From Nitrobacter hamburgensis X14 (GTDB lineage: Bacteria; Pseudomonadota; Alphaproteobacteria; Rhizobiales; Xanthobacteraceae), in NCBI RefSeq assembly GCF_000013885.1, contig NC_007964.1:4140001-4204000 (forward strand): a stretch of 64,000 nucleotides of DNA, given 5' to 3'. Positions within the stretch are counted from its first letter, which is position 1. Every line of letters begins with the position of its first letter. Both the position numbers and the translations under genes were made by a program. This document shows, in pieces, positions 27,207 through 35,637 of this stretch. The notes under the pieces are model-generated. The model was not told the origin of the DNA. It saw only the letters and a list, made by a program, of their open reading frames with translations, and ran no database searches.

Positions 27207-27924
27207 CTACGACGACCGTCGCAGGACGGCCGCCACAGCACTTAGGTCGTTAGGCCTAATACTGAATCAGAAAGGTATTTGCGCTGATATCTCACCTCTA
27301 AGCAGTGCAGCCGATCAATGCGCGAAACAGGCATCTCACGAAAGAGACTCGTGGGGGTACAACATTGCAAATCTTGTGTTTCGACTTGACACACCAAGGG
27401 GCACACTGCCTCAGAAAACGAGTAACTTTCGGATCGAACTCAATCTCTCATTGATCGGCCGATTTGACGCAGACATAGACGACCAGTTTGCCGAGCTTGA
27501 GATTAACGTCGAGAAATATGCCAATACGGCCAATGGGGTTGAGCTAAAGGCGGCTTGGCACTTCGATCGTCACATCATCGACAAGGCAAAGTCGACACCG
27601 CATGTAACGGACGACATCCATCCGCTTTACCATTTCCAGTACGGCGGGTCGCGAATGTCTCAGCTTGGAAGCCAATTGGGGGCTACCTTACTGTTAGATC
27701 CACCTCGGTTGATGCACCCGCCGATGGATGGATTACTCGCGATAGATTTCGTTTTGGCTAACTATGCAGGGATGTCATGGAAATTGCTGAGGCAAGATCC
27801 GCGGTACGAGCGTCTCATCACTCCTCAGTTCGAAAGCATCTGGAAGCCTTATTTCGATTCTATTGCCGGAAGCTGGTCGACTCCCCGAAAGAATAGCTCG
27901 GCCTTCCTCTGCCCTTTTGTTTAG
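27190..27924 (+). CDS. Uncharacterised third protein of the GHKL operon
   Basis: 244 residues, unrecognised. It starts inside the receiver gene, so translation is coupled. Features: basic N-terminus (MTKKNNYDDRRRTAATALRS), a beta-rich middle (NLVFRLDTPRGTLP, ELNLSLIGRFDADIDDQFAE, ELKAAWHFDRHIID), a HPLYHFQYGGSRM motif near 145 and a C-terminal helical part ending in a tight FLCPFV. No membrane span or nuclease motif is clear. As the last gene of a sensor-receiver operon it is the natural effector candidate. Confidence 0.75.
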   Translation: MTKKNNYDDRRRTAATALRSLGLILNQKGICADISPLSSAADQCAKQASHERDSWGYNIANLVFRLDTPRGTLPQKTSNFRIELNLSLIGRFDADIDDQFAELEINVEKYANTANGVELKAAWHFDRHIIDKAKSTPHVTDDIHPLYHFQYGGSRMSQLGSQLGATLLLDPPRLMHPPMDGLLAIDFVLANYAGMSWKLLRQDPRYERLITPQFESIWKPYFDSIAGSWSTPRKNSSAFLCPFV

Positions 27925-27995
27925 AAGCTGTAAGCAAGAAGATTGGAAAGCGCGATGGCGTTCGGTGAGCCACCCTCGCGTTATTCGATTCTTCC

Positions 27996-28485
27996 TTATT
28001 TTTCTTTCTCTGAGAAATATCGAAATCGCTCTTCTAGAGCCGCCCCGCTAGGTCGCTGATGTTTCCTCGACGGCAGGCGCAGCGTCTGTTCATGCCATTT
28101 GGCGTAAGGGCTTTGTAGACGATCTGGTGAAAGCAATATTTTGAATGACCCCGCTTCAATCTGAATGAGGCCCAAATCGAAAAGGTTATGGATATCGGCT
28201 CTCAGAAGAATACCATTCCGCACAGAATTAGTTTCGACGCCTCTGTAGGGAAAGATATGCGCGGCTTGAAGTGTGGCTACAACTCTCGTCCCGGTGATAG
28301 CACACTCTGCATTGTAGACTTCCAGCAGCCTCTCCCGGATCCTGGCTTGCCCCTGCCTAAGGGCGACTGAACGAAGCGCTTTTTGCCGACCATCGTCCGC
28401 GTCCGACGAGGGCCGCCTTGTTTGAACGGGATATCTCGCGAAGCATGTGACCTTAAGTCTAGCTTTAAGTGTGAATGCTGATCAA
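27996..28485 (-). pseudogene. HNH endonuclease (HNH_2 type), 5'-truncated
   Basis: One minus-strand frame without a start reads ADDGRQKALRS-like text, then RQGQARIRERLLEVYNAECA, TLQAAHIFPYRGVETNSVRN and GILLRADIHNLFDLGLIQIE. The C-A-x-T-G, A-A-H-x-x-P-Y and N-G-x-x-L-R-x-D-x-H motifs are those of HNH_2 domains found at the C-terminus of modification-dependent restriction enzymes. The frame is interrupted by a TGA near 28487, at the edge of the IS701 debris, and no N-terminal recognition domain remains. It converges on the GHKL operon end. Confidence 0.7.
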
Positions 28486-28540
28486 AAAATGACCCCCATC
28501 GGCATCATGGAGTCCCCTTCAGCCCATTGATTTCGTTGAG

Positions 28541-29070
28541 TTGGAATGATGGGACCCCCTTGCCGATCGTGGTCGAGACCCCGCGCCGAAACACAGCGGC
28601 TTGTGGACGCGCGGCCTGCTGATCCGACGCCATATCGTCGATGGCGAACTCGCCTACTTCACCACCTGGTGTCCCGCCGGAACGTCCATCAAGCAGCTGG
28701 TCGCCGTCGAAGGACATCGCTGGGCGATCGAAGACAGCTTTGAGACCGCCAAGAACGAGTTCGGCCTCGATCACAATGAAACGCGATCCTGGCATGGCTG
28801 GCATCGTCACGTGTCGCTTGTCATGTTGACCTTCGCCATGATGGCCGCCATTCGCCGAAAAGCCAACGCGCCGTCCCAAAAAAACACATCGCGCGCAATC
28901 CGAACGCGCGAGACCTCATCCGTTGGTCGGTCCAGGAAATCCGCAGAATAGCGCAGCGGCTCGCCCGAAAACGAATACGACCTGGCTATGTCATAGCATG
29001 GTCGCTGTGGCGACGCGCTCACCAGGCCGTCGCTCAAAAAGCCCACATCAAACAAAAATTACGACTGTAA
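28541..29070 (+). pseudogene. IS701-family transposase C-terminal remnant
   Basis: GELAYFTTWCPAGTSIKQLV, then HRWAIEDSFETAKNEFGLDH and NETRSWHGWHRHVSLVMLTF are the third-acidic-residue region of IS4/IS701 transposases. A frame change near 28880 continues into LIRWSVQEIRRIAQRLARKR and ends AHIKQKLRL at 29070. The N-terminal two thirds are missing. Its start overlaps a degenerate copy of the 22733 repeat (GACCCCCTTGCCGATCG, CCCCGCGCCGAAACACA). Confidence 0.7.
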
Positions 29071-29075
29071 TGTTA

Positions 29076-29982
29076 GAGCCTGTTTGAAAATTGGGATGAT
29101 TTGGGATTCCGGTCTGTCTGCGAATATGATTCACACTTGGAATGTGGACACGCAAGCAGCGGGGCCGGATGGCCAGGATCGCCCGGAAGACCAAGCGCTA
29201 TCCGTCTGACCTGACGGACGAGGAATGGGAGCGGATCGCGCCGCTGATGCCGAAACCCGGACGCAGGGGCCGGCCCCGCGAAGTCGAATTTCGCGAAGTT
29301 ATCAACGCGGTGCGCTATCTCGTGCGCTCGGGCTGCGGCTGGCGGATGCTGCCTGTGCATTTCGGTCACTGGCGGACGGTCTACGGCTGGTTCCGCGAGT
29401 TGGCGCGGCGCTTCCTGTTCCAGACGATCCATGACGTCGAACTGATGCTCGATCGGGAACGGCAAGGGCGTGAAGCAAGCCCGTCTGCTGCGGTGATCGA
29501 CAGTCAGTCGGTCAAAGCGCCGCATGGCGAGACACGCGGCTATGATGCCGGCAAGAAAATCGTCGGCCGAAAGCGTCATATCGCGGTCGATACAGACGGG
29601 CGATTGCTGATGATCAATCTGACAACTGCCGACATCTCCGACAGCGCCGGCGCGCAAGCAATCCTCGATGCGATCCGCAAACGCTGGCCGTGGGTAAAAC
29701 ATCTGTTCGCCGACGCCGCCTACGACCGGCTGAAACTGATGGACAAGGCCGCCTATCTACAGTTCGCACTTGAAATCATCCGACGCCGCGACGGGCAGAA
29801 GGGCTTCGAAGTCCTGCCGCGCCGCTGGGTGGTCGAACGAACTTTCGGCTGGATGATCCGCGGGCGCAGACTCGTGCGTGATTACGAACGTCGCATCGAT
29901 GTATCAACCGCAATGATCCACGTCGCCATGGGCGGTGTTCTCATCCGCAGAAACGCTCATCCCTGATTTTACAAACAGGCTC
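29076..29982 (+). mobile_element. Intact IS5-family (IS1031-like) element
   Basis: A 907-bp element with terminal inverted repeats GAGCCTGTTTGAAAA (29076-29090) and TTTTACAAACAGGCTC (29967-29982) and one transposase gene. TTA flanks both ends (29073-29075 and 29983-29985), the TNA target duplication typical of the IS1031 group. It inserted just past the stop of the IS701 remnant. Everything needed for movement appears present. Confidence 0.88.
29169..29966 (+). CDS. IS5-family DDE transposase
   Basis: About 265 residues. The N-terminal family motif is RYPSDLTDEEWERIAPLMPK, followed by INAVRYLVRSGCGWRMLP. The DDE residues fall in AAVIDSQSVKAP (first Asp), HLFADAAYDRLK (second) and RRWVVERTFGWMIRGRRLVR (Glu). 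The common family start MARIARKTKRY at 29169 is used; an ATG nine codons upstream is also open. A single frame suffices, so no programmed frameshift is needed. Confidence 0.9.
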   Translation: MARIARKTKRYPSDLTDEEWERIAPLMPKPGRRGRPREVEFREVINAVRYLVRSGCGWRMLPVHFGHWRTVYGWFRELARRFLFQTIHDVELMLDRERQGREASPSAAVIDSQSVKAPHGETRGYDAGKKIVGRKRHIAVDTDGRLLMINLTTADISDSAGAQAILDAIRKRWPWVKHLFADAAYDRLKLMDKAAYLQFALEIIRRRDGQKGFEVLPRRWVVERTFGWMIRGRRLVRDYERRIDVSTAMIHVAMGGVLIRRNAHP

Positions 29983-29985
29983 TTA

Positions 29986-30306
29986 TCAACGAAGTAAGGA
30001 CCGTTCGACTACTACACGGCTAATAGTTTCCAGCCGCTTGTCCGGGAATTTGATCGCCTTGATGCCAGATATTTCGACGACCGCCCCTGAGTCCTTGGCA
30101 CGGGACTGCATGAGCTTCTCATTGACAATAATATCTTTCTCCAGGCCCATCTTGAATGAACGGTCCTGGAAGCTGCTGCCATCTTCAAACGTGCTGGATA
30201 CCTTCACACGATCAAAGTACTTCAGGCATGTGAAACGTCCGATCAATGAACTGTATGCCAGTATTCCGGCTGCTCCACCCATGCTCCTGATATCCTTCCG
30301 AGCCAT
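29986..30306 (-). CDS. Hypothetical protein of 106 residues
   Basis: A minus-strand frame with protein-like text (MARKDIRSMGGAAGILAYSS, then LIGRFTCLKYFDRVKVSSTF and KDIIVNEKLMQSRAKDSGAV). The short Gly/Ala segment near the N-terminus could be a single membrane or acylation region. It is not recognised. The gene is divergent from the RES-Xre pair across 84 bp, and its end touches the IS5 target duplication, so its C-terminus may have been altered. Confidence 0.45.
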   Translation of the reverse strand: MARKDIRSMGGAAGILAYSSLIGRFTCLKYFDRVKVSSTFEDGSSFQDRSFKMGLEKDIIVNEKLMQSRAKDSGAVVEISGIKAIKFPDKRLETISRVVVERSLLR

Positions 30307-30336
30307 CCTGTCAGGAAAAGCTGCCCTTGCTATCCG

Positions 30337-30362
30337 GCAATATGCCGACTATACTTACGGCA
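30337..30362. promoter_or_regulatory. Overlapping palindromes before the RES-Xre pair
   Basis: GGCAATATGCC (30337-30347) is a perfect palindrome, and TGCCG-N10-CGGCA (30343-30362) overlaps it. They lie 29 bp before the antitoxin start. Antitoxins of this class autorepress through such sites, so this is a likely operator. Confidence 0.45.
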
Positions 30363-30390
30363 CGTTGCCATTGACCGCAAGGACGCCTTC

Positions 30391-30828
30391 ATGTCGATCG
30401 CCATCGTCGAGGAAGTCGCCCGAAAGCTCGGAGGCCAAGGCGTGCTCGGCACGGTCGTGCGCTCTCAGGCCGATCTGGCCCTCGCCGTCCGCAACAGGCT
30501 TCCCTTGTCTGTGCTACGTGGATTGAGCCAGGCTGGAATGAGCGATCAGGAGATCGAGAGGTTCGTGATCCCACAGCGCACCCGCCGTCATCGCGCCGAC
30601 AAGCAGCAGCCGCTGACGGTCGATGAGTCGGATCGGGCCGTGCGCCTTCTGCGCGTCCAGTCGCTGGCCGAGCAGACCTTCGGCTATCAGGACAAAGCGA
30701 GCCGCTGGCTTCGCCGCCCGCTCACCGAGCTAGGTGGCGAGACACCGCTCGTTGTCGCGCAGACCGAAGCCGGCGCACGGGTCATCGAGACCATCCTCGG
30801 CAAGATCGCCTGGGGCGCCGCCGCCTGA
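30391..30828 (+). CDS. Xre/MbcA/ParS-type antitoxin (DUF2384)
   Basis: 145 residues. The N-terminal part is Xre-like (LALAVRNRLPLSVLRGLSQA, then GMSDQEIERFVIP), and the C-terminal DUF2384 toxin-binding part is clear (ESDRAVRLLRVQSLAEQTFG, KASRWLRRPLTELGGETPLV, GARVIETILGKIAWG). It neutralises the RES toxin encoded next and represses the operon. Its TGA shares bases with the toxin ATG (TGATG overlap), as is usual for this pair. Confidence 0.9.
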   Translation: MSIAIVEEVARKLGGQGVLGTVVRSQADLALAVRNRLPLSVLRGLSQAGMSDQEIERFVIPQRTRRHRADKQQPLTVDESDRAVRLLRVQSLAEQTFGYQDKASRWLRRPLTELGGETPLVVAQTEAGARVIETILGKIAWGAAA

Positions 30829-31289
30829 TGCTGCTCTGGCGCCTGTCGGGCAAACAGCATGCAAAGGCGCTGGACGGCGGCTATGGCCTGCATTTCGACG
30901 GCCGCTGGAATACCGTGGGACATGCCGTCACCTATTGCGCGACCTCTCCAGCGCTCTGCGTCCTCGAAAAGCTCGTCCATGTCGAGGATCCGGCACTCTT
31001 GCCGGAGCTCGTCATGGTCGCCTACGAGATTTCCAAGTCCACGGAAATCGAGGATGTGTTGCTGAAAGATGTCCCGGCCGATTGGCGGCGACACGAGGCC
31101 TGGAGCCAGGAGAGGGGAGATGCCTGGCATGAGGGGCGCGCGACGCTCTTGCTGCGCGTCCCCTCGGCGATCGTGCCGATCGTGGACTCTCCCGATCTGA
31201 ACGTGCTGATCAACAACAGCCATCCGGCTGCTGCCGATGTCAGCATCGTCGCCGAGGAGTCTTTCTCGCTCGATCCTCGATTGTTCTGA
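30828..31289 (+). CDS. RES-domain toxin (NAD-degrading family)
   Basis: 153 residues. Family motifs: LLWRLSGKQHAKALDGGYGL, HFDGRWNTVGHAVTYCATSP (the R-W-N and Y residues of RES) and SPALCVLEKLVHVEDPALLP with the active-site Glu. A conserved Ser-containing strand follows near the end (NVLINNSHPAAADVSIV). RES toxins deplete NAD+. The length is normal and the gene looks intact. It is encoded in one operon with its antitoxin. Confidence 0.92.
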   Translation: MLLWRLSGKQHAKALDGGYGLHFDGRWNTVGHAVTYCATSPALCVLEKLVHVEDPALLPELVMVAYEISKSTEIEDVLLKDVPADWRRHEAWSQERGDAWHEGRATLLLRVPSAIVPIVDSPDLNVLINNSHPAAADVSIVAEESFSLDPRLF

Positions 31290-31379
31290 GGCCCGACCGG
31301 ATGGACAGGGTGTTTCAAGTTCACGTCGACCAATCGACCTGGCCGACGCCTCCCGATCTCCCGGCCTTTCCCGCGACGT

Positions 31380-31738
31380 TTGCCGGCGGACTTCCTCCTG
31401 ACGATCGGCTATCTGACCACGCCCTCGCACGCTTCCGGCGTCTCTCTCAGCGAGTTTGCTTGGGCCCGCTATCTCCACGCAATTGCGCCCGACCTGGACC
31501 TGCGATTGACGCCGGCCTTCGCCCACCTCGACGCCCATCAGAAGACGATCCTCAGCGATGATTTCGGTATGGGAGTGCCGGTTTTCTGGCTGCTCGATCG
31601 CCTGCAGATCGCCGCGATCGTCGATGGCCGGTACTTCATCGACCGTGTCGCGGCGTCGATCGGTGCGACGGCGGCAAAGCGCGCAAAGCGAGGTCCAGGG
31701 AAATCGCCCGACTTCGTTGCGCGCGACATTCACGGAGG
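31380..31738 (+). CDS. Truncated unknown protein downstream of the toxin pair
   Basis: The frame opens MPADFLLTIGYLTTPSHASG, then ARYLHAIAPDLDLRLTPAFA, DDFGMGVPVFWLLDRLQIAA and VDGRYFIDRVAASIGATAAK, ending in a Lys/Gly linker and DFVARDIHG. This reads as a real domain, but it is not one I can name. Past about 31740 the same frame runs into transposase-like text, so the original 3' end has been replaced. The start choice is uncertain: no strong ribosome site. Confidence 0.45.
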
Positions 31739-31799
31739 GACACCGCAGAAATGTCGGGCTGAGAGCCTTGAACCTTATCGGGTGAATCTCGTTCGCCAG

Positions 31800-32005
31800 A
31801 TCTTGCGTGGCGGGCGAACCGACATGTTCCAAACGCGGCAGCGCTCACTCGACGCGTATTATCTGCTCCTTGAGGACGAGTGGCGCGGTGGCTGTCGCAA
31901 CGGCGCCGAACTCTGGCGTCGCTTGCAGGCGCGGGGGTTCCGGGGATCCCTGCGTTCGGTTGGCGAGTGGACAACACGTCGACGTCGGTCCGAAGCGATC
32001 AGGCG
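31800..32005 (+). pseudogene. ISL3-like transposase remnant
   Basis: MFQTRQRSLDAYYLLLEDEW, then RGGCRNGAELWRRLQARGFR and SLRSVGEWTTRRRRSE match the linker helix region of ISL3-type transposases (D-x-Y-x-x-x-L followed by G-C-x-N-x-x-x-L-W-R-E-L and V-x-x-W). The DNA around it holds no complete element. It is fused in frame to the truncated gene before it. Confidence 0.5.
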
Positions 32006-32943
32006 ATCGAGAATCCACGGGCATGGAGATCCGTCAGCGCATGCCCGACGAGTCCATGATCGCTCTCGGTCAGCTCATCGAAATCCGAGGTCACCAGCGC
32101 AACGATGAGGCTCATTCCGACTTGCGCGGTCGTCGCCGCTCCGCGCCGGTCGAGTCTGTTGCGCCAGTCGGCCGTCCGGAGCCGCGTCTTCGCGGGTGAT
32201 CGCTGGATCCTGACGCACGCCGTCGACGTTTGACGAAGCGGCTGTCTGGGCGATCCGGATTACGCCATTGCTCCGCGGTCCGCGTCGCGTCGATCGCGGC
32301 GACGATCCGGTCGATGTCATCGTTTCGATTGCGTCATCACGCTCTCCCGCAGCGGGAATCTGAGTCCCCGCCCTGCAAGCGTCAACCCCGGCAAGCAGAA
32401 CGAGACCACCGCACGGTGCCCGCGTCATCCCGTCCGAGACCGCTTCGATGGAGCCGGTCGACCGGCACCCACGGTTACGGTGAACCGGGCCACGCCCCTC
32501 CGCCAACGGCGGGCTTGCTCGCGGATTCCGACCGCGGATCGGTGGACCGTCACGCCGGGCCGGCAGAATTCGAGCATATTGCGGCCGGTCGACGGGGGAC
32601 CGGAGGCCGGATTCCATGGCCGGAGACGGCGCCGGACGACGGGCGGCAGGACTGAATCGAGTGTCAACCGTTCGCCGGAGGCCGGGCGACAGGAGGGTTG
32701 GCAGGCTGCTCTTGAGGGCTGTCTGTTACAGTTACCTCCCTCACACCGTAGCAACAGGCTTCGCGGTCTTCTTGGCGGCTGGCGCGTTCAAGGACGGCCA
32801 AGAAAGCGACGCAAGCAGATACAGACGCTCTCATCGACGAGTGGGTGCGGTCGCCCGGTCTGCAGCCTCAAAAATAAACAGGACGTTTCGAGCCAGCCAC
32901 GAACGTGCGGTCGCAACTATGGTTCGCGGCGGCGTTGCCGAGC
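32006..32943. other. About 940 bp without a supported gene
   Basis: Both strands have long GC-rich frames, but all are Arg/Pro/Gly-rich and lack starts with ribosome sites. One minus-strand stretch near 32240-32330 reads protein-like (DDIDRIVAAIDATRTAEQW followed by RNPD) and may be the tail of a replication-type gene. It is debris between the ISL3 remnant and the PRC-barrel locus. Confidence 0.4.
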
Positions 32944-33054
32944 ATGTCTCGTTACTTCCTCATTGCCATCGCGACCGGCTTGATCATCGTGACGGCGCTC
33001 TCGGGTTGGCTTTCATACAACCGCAGCCAAACGCCGCGGCGGTTTTGGCCATGA
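32944..33054 (+). CDS. Small single-span membrane peptide
   Basis: 36 residues, MSRYFLIAIATGLIIVTALS followed by GWLSYNRSQTPRRFWP, one strong membrane span with a basic tail. The same peptide with few changes precedes the second PRC-barrel gene (51096 on the minus strand), where a small length difference keeps the frame open into that gene. Conservation of peptide plus position suggests a real small gene ahead of the barrel gene. Not recognised as a named family. Confidence 0.45.
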   Translation: MSRYFLIAIATGLIIVTALSGWLSYNRSQTPRRFWP

Positions 33055-33127
33055 AATCGGAAACGCGGCGCCGGGGAACATTTGCCACGCCAATCGCGTT
33101 TTTTTCCTCCTAGCAAAGGAGAAGCCA

Positions 33128-33490
33128 ATGTCCACCGAAGCCAGAGCCAGTAACCTGATCGACAGCGATAAAGAGTCGGGGAAAGCCGTCTACGGCGCCG
33201 ACCACAAGAAGATAGGTTCGATCGAGCGCGTCATGGTCGACACGGCCAGCGGGGAAATTGCCTACGCCGTGCTGAGTTTCGGTGGCTTTCTCGGGATCGG
33301 CAACGACCATTACCCGGTTCCCTGGAAGGTGCTGCGATACGACGCCGAGCTTGGCGGGTACCGTAGCGACATCAGCGAGAGTCGGCTGAAAGGCGCGCCC
33401 AAGCACGGCACCGAGACGATCTTTGACTGGAACGCCCGATACGCCGAGCTCGACGACTACTACAACGATGAAGTGATAAAACCCGGTTGA
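33128..33490 (+). CDS. PRC-barrel domain protein, copy 1
   Basis: 120 residues, one PRC barrel: NLIDSDKESGKAVYGADHKK, IGSIERVMVDTASGEIAYAV and LSFGGFLGIGNDHYPVPWKV, followed by a DDYYNDEV tail. Barrels of this type bind RNA, proteins or surfaces; in rhizobia small stand-alone ones are common stress-associated genes of unknown role. AAAGGAGAAGCC precedes the ATG. A paralogue in the opposite orientation lies at 50557-50907, and the upstream membrane peptide is duplicated with it. Confidence 0.88.
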   Translation: MSTEARASNLIDSDKESGKAVYGADHKKIGSIERVMVDTASGEIAYAVLSFGGFLGIGNDHYPVPWKVLRYDAELGGYRSDISESRLKGAPKHGTETIFDWNARYAELDDYYNDEVIKPG

Positions 33491-33541
33491 TCCCAGTTGA
33501 TCCCCCTCCCCATATGTCGAAACTTTCTCAGGGAGAGAACG

Positions 33542-33694
33542 ATGCCACACAAAGAAAACGGACGGATAGTTGAGACGCCAACCGAAGCGCGCGGCGCAGA
33601 GCGCGGGCCTACGGTACGTAATGTTCTCGTCGCGGGGACTGGACTGGTCGTGGTTGCCTTCGTGGTTGTCTACATCCTGTACTTCGCAACCTGA
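33542..33694 (+). CDS. Small membrane protein with acidic/basic cytosolic tail
   Basis: 50 residues: MPHKENGRIVETPTEARGAE, then one span (VLVAGTGLVVVAFVVVYILY). GGGAGAG precedes the ATG. A relative, MAKLEDGLIVETAREAREAE, occurs at 44157 where IS66 interrupts it. The IVET-EAR-AERG signature defines a small family. It sits 51 bp after the PRC-barrel gene and may be co-transcribed. Confidence 0.7.
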   Translation: MPHKENGRIVETPTEARGAERGPTVRNVLVAGTGLVVVAFVVVYILYFAT

Positions 33695-33897
33695 GCTCTG
33701 ACTTGGCGGCTCGCGCATCGTTCCCGCGGCCTTCGCGCGGCTCTGCGAGTTGCATCTTCCTCGCAGGGCCGCGCAATTCTGTGAACCTGCGAAGCGGAAC
33801 TGAACTTGCGGCGTCAAAATTATACCTGCGGGCCGCGTTCGTGGCTCTGCACGGTCTCGCAATCGCGCACCCCACATGGTGCACCAAAGGAGCGCGC

Positions 33898-34320
33898 GTG
33901 AGGCCCGAACCTACCGAAGAAGAGATCATCGGCGGGGCTTATGAGTTGTGGGAGCAAGATGGCCGCCTTAAAAAACTGCCGGCCGATACTGACGTCCAGT
34001 TCAGCGAGAGCTTCCCGGTCGACGGCCGCGACATGTTCGTACAGGCCTGCAATTTTTCACCGGCGATTGGGGACAACTTTGCGACTATGACTCGCGTGAT
34101 TATGAACTCATACGCATCGGTTTCAAACGGTTCAGATATTTGCGCGTCAGTTCCGGCAAATGGTCTTCCAGATCAGAAGCCATGGAAAGCTCTTCCTGCA
34201 AGATGCGTTCGCACACCGCTTGTGTTTGCGTGTCACCGACCGCTTCGGCCGCAGCGATCAATACCCGGTATGCCGCCGCCTCCATGTGCTCGAACGTGTA
34301 GCTTGCCATCGCGCCCTTGA
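33898..34320 (+). CDS. DUF2934-like protein, 3' part doubtful
   Basis: From a GTG at 33898 the first 26 residues match the DUF2934 pattern (PTEEEIIGGAYELWEQDGR), a short helical motif common in rhizobia. Beyond about residue 65 the frame lies opposite the DUF892 gene and reads like its shadow. So the true gene may be shorter through a lost stop or a frameshift. GGAGCG before the GTG is an acceptable ribosome site. Confidence 0.4.
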   Translation: MRPEPTEEEIIGGAYELWEQDGRLKKLPADTDVQFSESFPVDGRDMFVQACNFSPAIGDNFATMTRVIMNSYASVSNGSDICASVPANGLPDQKPWKALPARCVRTPLVFACHRPLRPQRSIPGMPPPPCARTCSLPSRP

Positions 34321-34603
34321 CGATTTCATCGTCGACAAACATGCCGCTCAAGCCTTGGCCGAAAGCGAGCATCTTCGCGGTCAGATCCTTCAAGGTTGAG
34401 GTCTCGCCGCCGCGGCGCTTGATGCATTCCTCGAGCGCTTCAGCCTGCCTCTTCGTCTCGGCCAGATGGCTTTCTATCCGCGCCTTGACATTGGGGTAGT
34501 CGCCAGTCCGGCTTGCCAGGCTGGTTAGCATGGTCACAGCTTGTTCCTCCATTGCGTGGGCATTGCGAAGCCACGCCATGAGGTTTTCTTCGATCCTGCT
34601 CAT
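34100..34603 (-). CDS. DUF892/YciE-type ferritin-like protein
   Basis: 167 residues from the ATG at 34603, with GAGGT at the right distance. The four-helix pattern with metal-type residues is visible: LMAWLRNAHAMEEQAVTMLT, HLAETKRQAEALEECIKRRG, ASYTFEHMEAAAYRVLIAAA and CERILQEELSMASDLEDHLP. Members are di-iron, ferritin-like proteins linked to general stress. The ATG 28 codons upstream (34687) gives an unlikely low-complexity extension and was not used. Confidence 0.85.
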   Translation of the reverse strand: MSRIEENLMAWLRNAHAMEEQAVTMLTSLASRTGDYPNVKARIESHLAETKRQAEALEECIKRRGGETSTLKDLTAKMLAFGQGLSGMFVDDEIVKGAMASYTFEHMEAAAYRVLIAAAEAVGDTQTQAVCERILQEELSMASDLEDHLPELTRKYLNRLKPMRMSS

Positions 34604-34774
34604 ATTCAAATACCTCGCGGCGGCTCCGCCGTTGGTGGAATCGGAGGGTGAAGGAGGGCCGTCCAGGACTCCAAATGCTCGTGGCATCCAAACGTTCCTC
34701 TGATCTCTGAGTTCGAACGACCGGCGCTTTTGCGGCGTGCTATATTTCCGACGTCAACTGATTCGAGGCCGCCT

Positions 34775-35069
34775 ATGAATGTCGTCAGTCAGCGGAAGAC
34801 CGCTCGAAACCTCTCGCGTCAGACCCGTCCCGCCTTTCTCGCGCTAGATGGCTGGGCTCTCGGAACGTTGGTTGACCAGGGGGCGGTGGTCGAATGCACG
34901 GAGCACGGGCACCGGCTCGACCGCGCCGACCCGGACGCTTGGAACCGGGCGCGGGAAAGAGGCCTGGCGGAACCCATTCCCCGGCGCCACACCGGAAGCC
35001 TGCCTCGCGGCGATGGATGCCATCAGGCTCGGGCTCGGCGACACTTGCCCTGACTGTTTAAATCTTTGA
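34775..35069 (+). pseudogene. Small conserved protein with one frameshift
   Basis: The frame from 34775 reads MNVVSQRKTARNLSRQTRPA, then FLALDGWALGTLVDQGAVVE and CTEHGHRLDRADPDAWNRAR. A neighbouring frame continues EAWRNPFPGATPEACLAAMD and AIRLGLGDTCPDCLNL to 35069, including a C-x-x-C end. The shift lies near 34960. Together they make a plausible small rhizobial protein of about 97 residues. Function unknown. Confidence 0.5.
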
Positions 35070-35154
35070 ACCGACTCCCCTTCTCACTGTCAGGCTTTAT
35101 ATTGAGCCTCAGTGCAGATGGAGTTTTGGGTTCATGGCACCCCGCGCCAATTGG

Positions 35155-35580
35155 AAGGGCTTCCTGCGGCTGTCTCACATGCACGCCTGGCTGCTCCGCG
35201 AGCGCGAGACCCTCTCGCGCTCCTCCGCGGTCCTGAAGCCTATGAATTACATGCTCAGGCGCTGGGACGACTTCGCCCGCTTCCTCGACGATGGCAGGAT
35301 CTGCTTGACCAACAATTGTGCTGAGCGCGCATTGAGAGGTATCGCATTGGGAAGGCGCAACTGGACCTTCGCCGGCAGCCAGCGTGGCGCCGACCGTGCC
35401 GCCATCATGCTGACGATGATCACGACCTGTCGCCTCAACGACGTCGATCCCAAGGCCTGGCTCGCCGACGTCCTCGCCCGTATCGCCGATCTTCCCGCAT
35501 CGCGTCTGCACGAACTGCTGCCCTGGGAGTGGAAACGCCTGCGCCAAGCCGACGAGCCCGCCGATCAGCAGGCCGCCTGA
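35155..35580 (+). pseudogene. IS66-family TnpC C-terminal remnant
   Basis: LSHMHAWLLRERETLSRSSA, then LKPMNYMLRRWDDFARFLDD, CAERALRGIALGRRNWTFAG and LPASRLHELLPWEWKRLRQA are the final third of an IS66 transposase including the N-N-x-x-E-R/A-E-R-A-L catalytic region. It belongs to a different IS66 subtype from the intact element at 44214. The rest is missing. Confidence 0.75.
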
Positions 35581-35637
35581 CCTTCACACAATTGCCCCGC
35601 CATCATAGAACCCGCCGTGCCCGCGCGCATGCGTCAA

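Noticed and set aside
30687..31832. 381-codon minus-strand frame over the toxin pair
   Set aside because: Antisense to RES and Xre genes that have clear family motifs.
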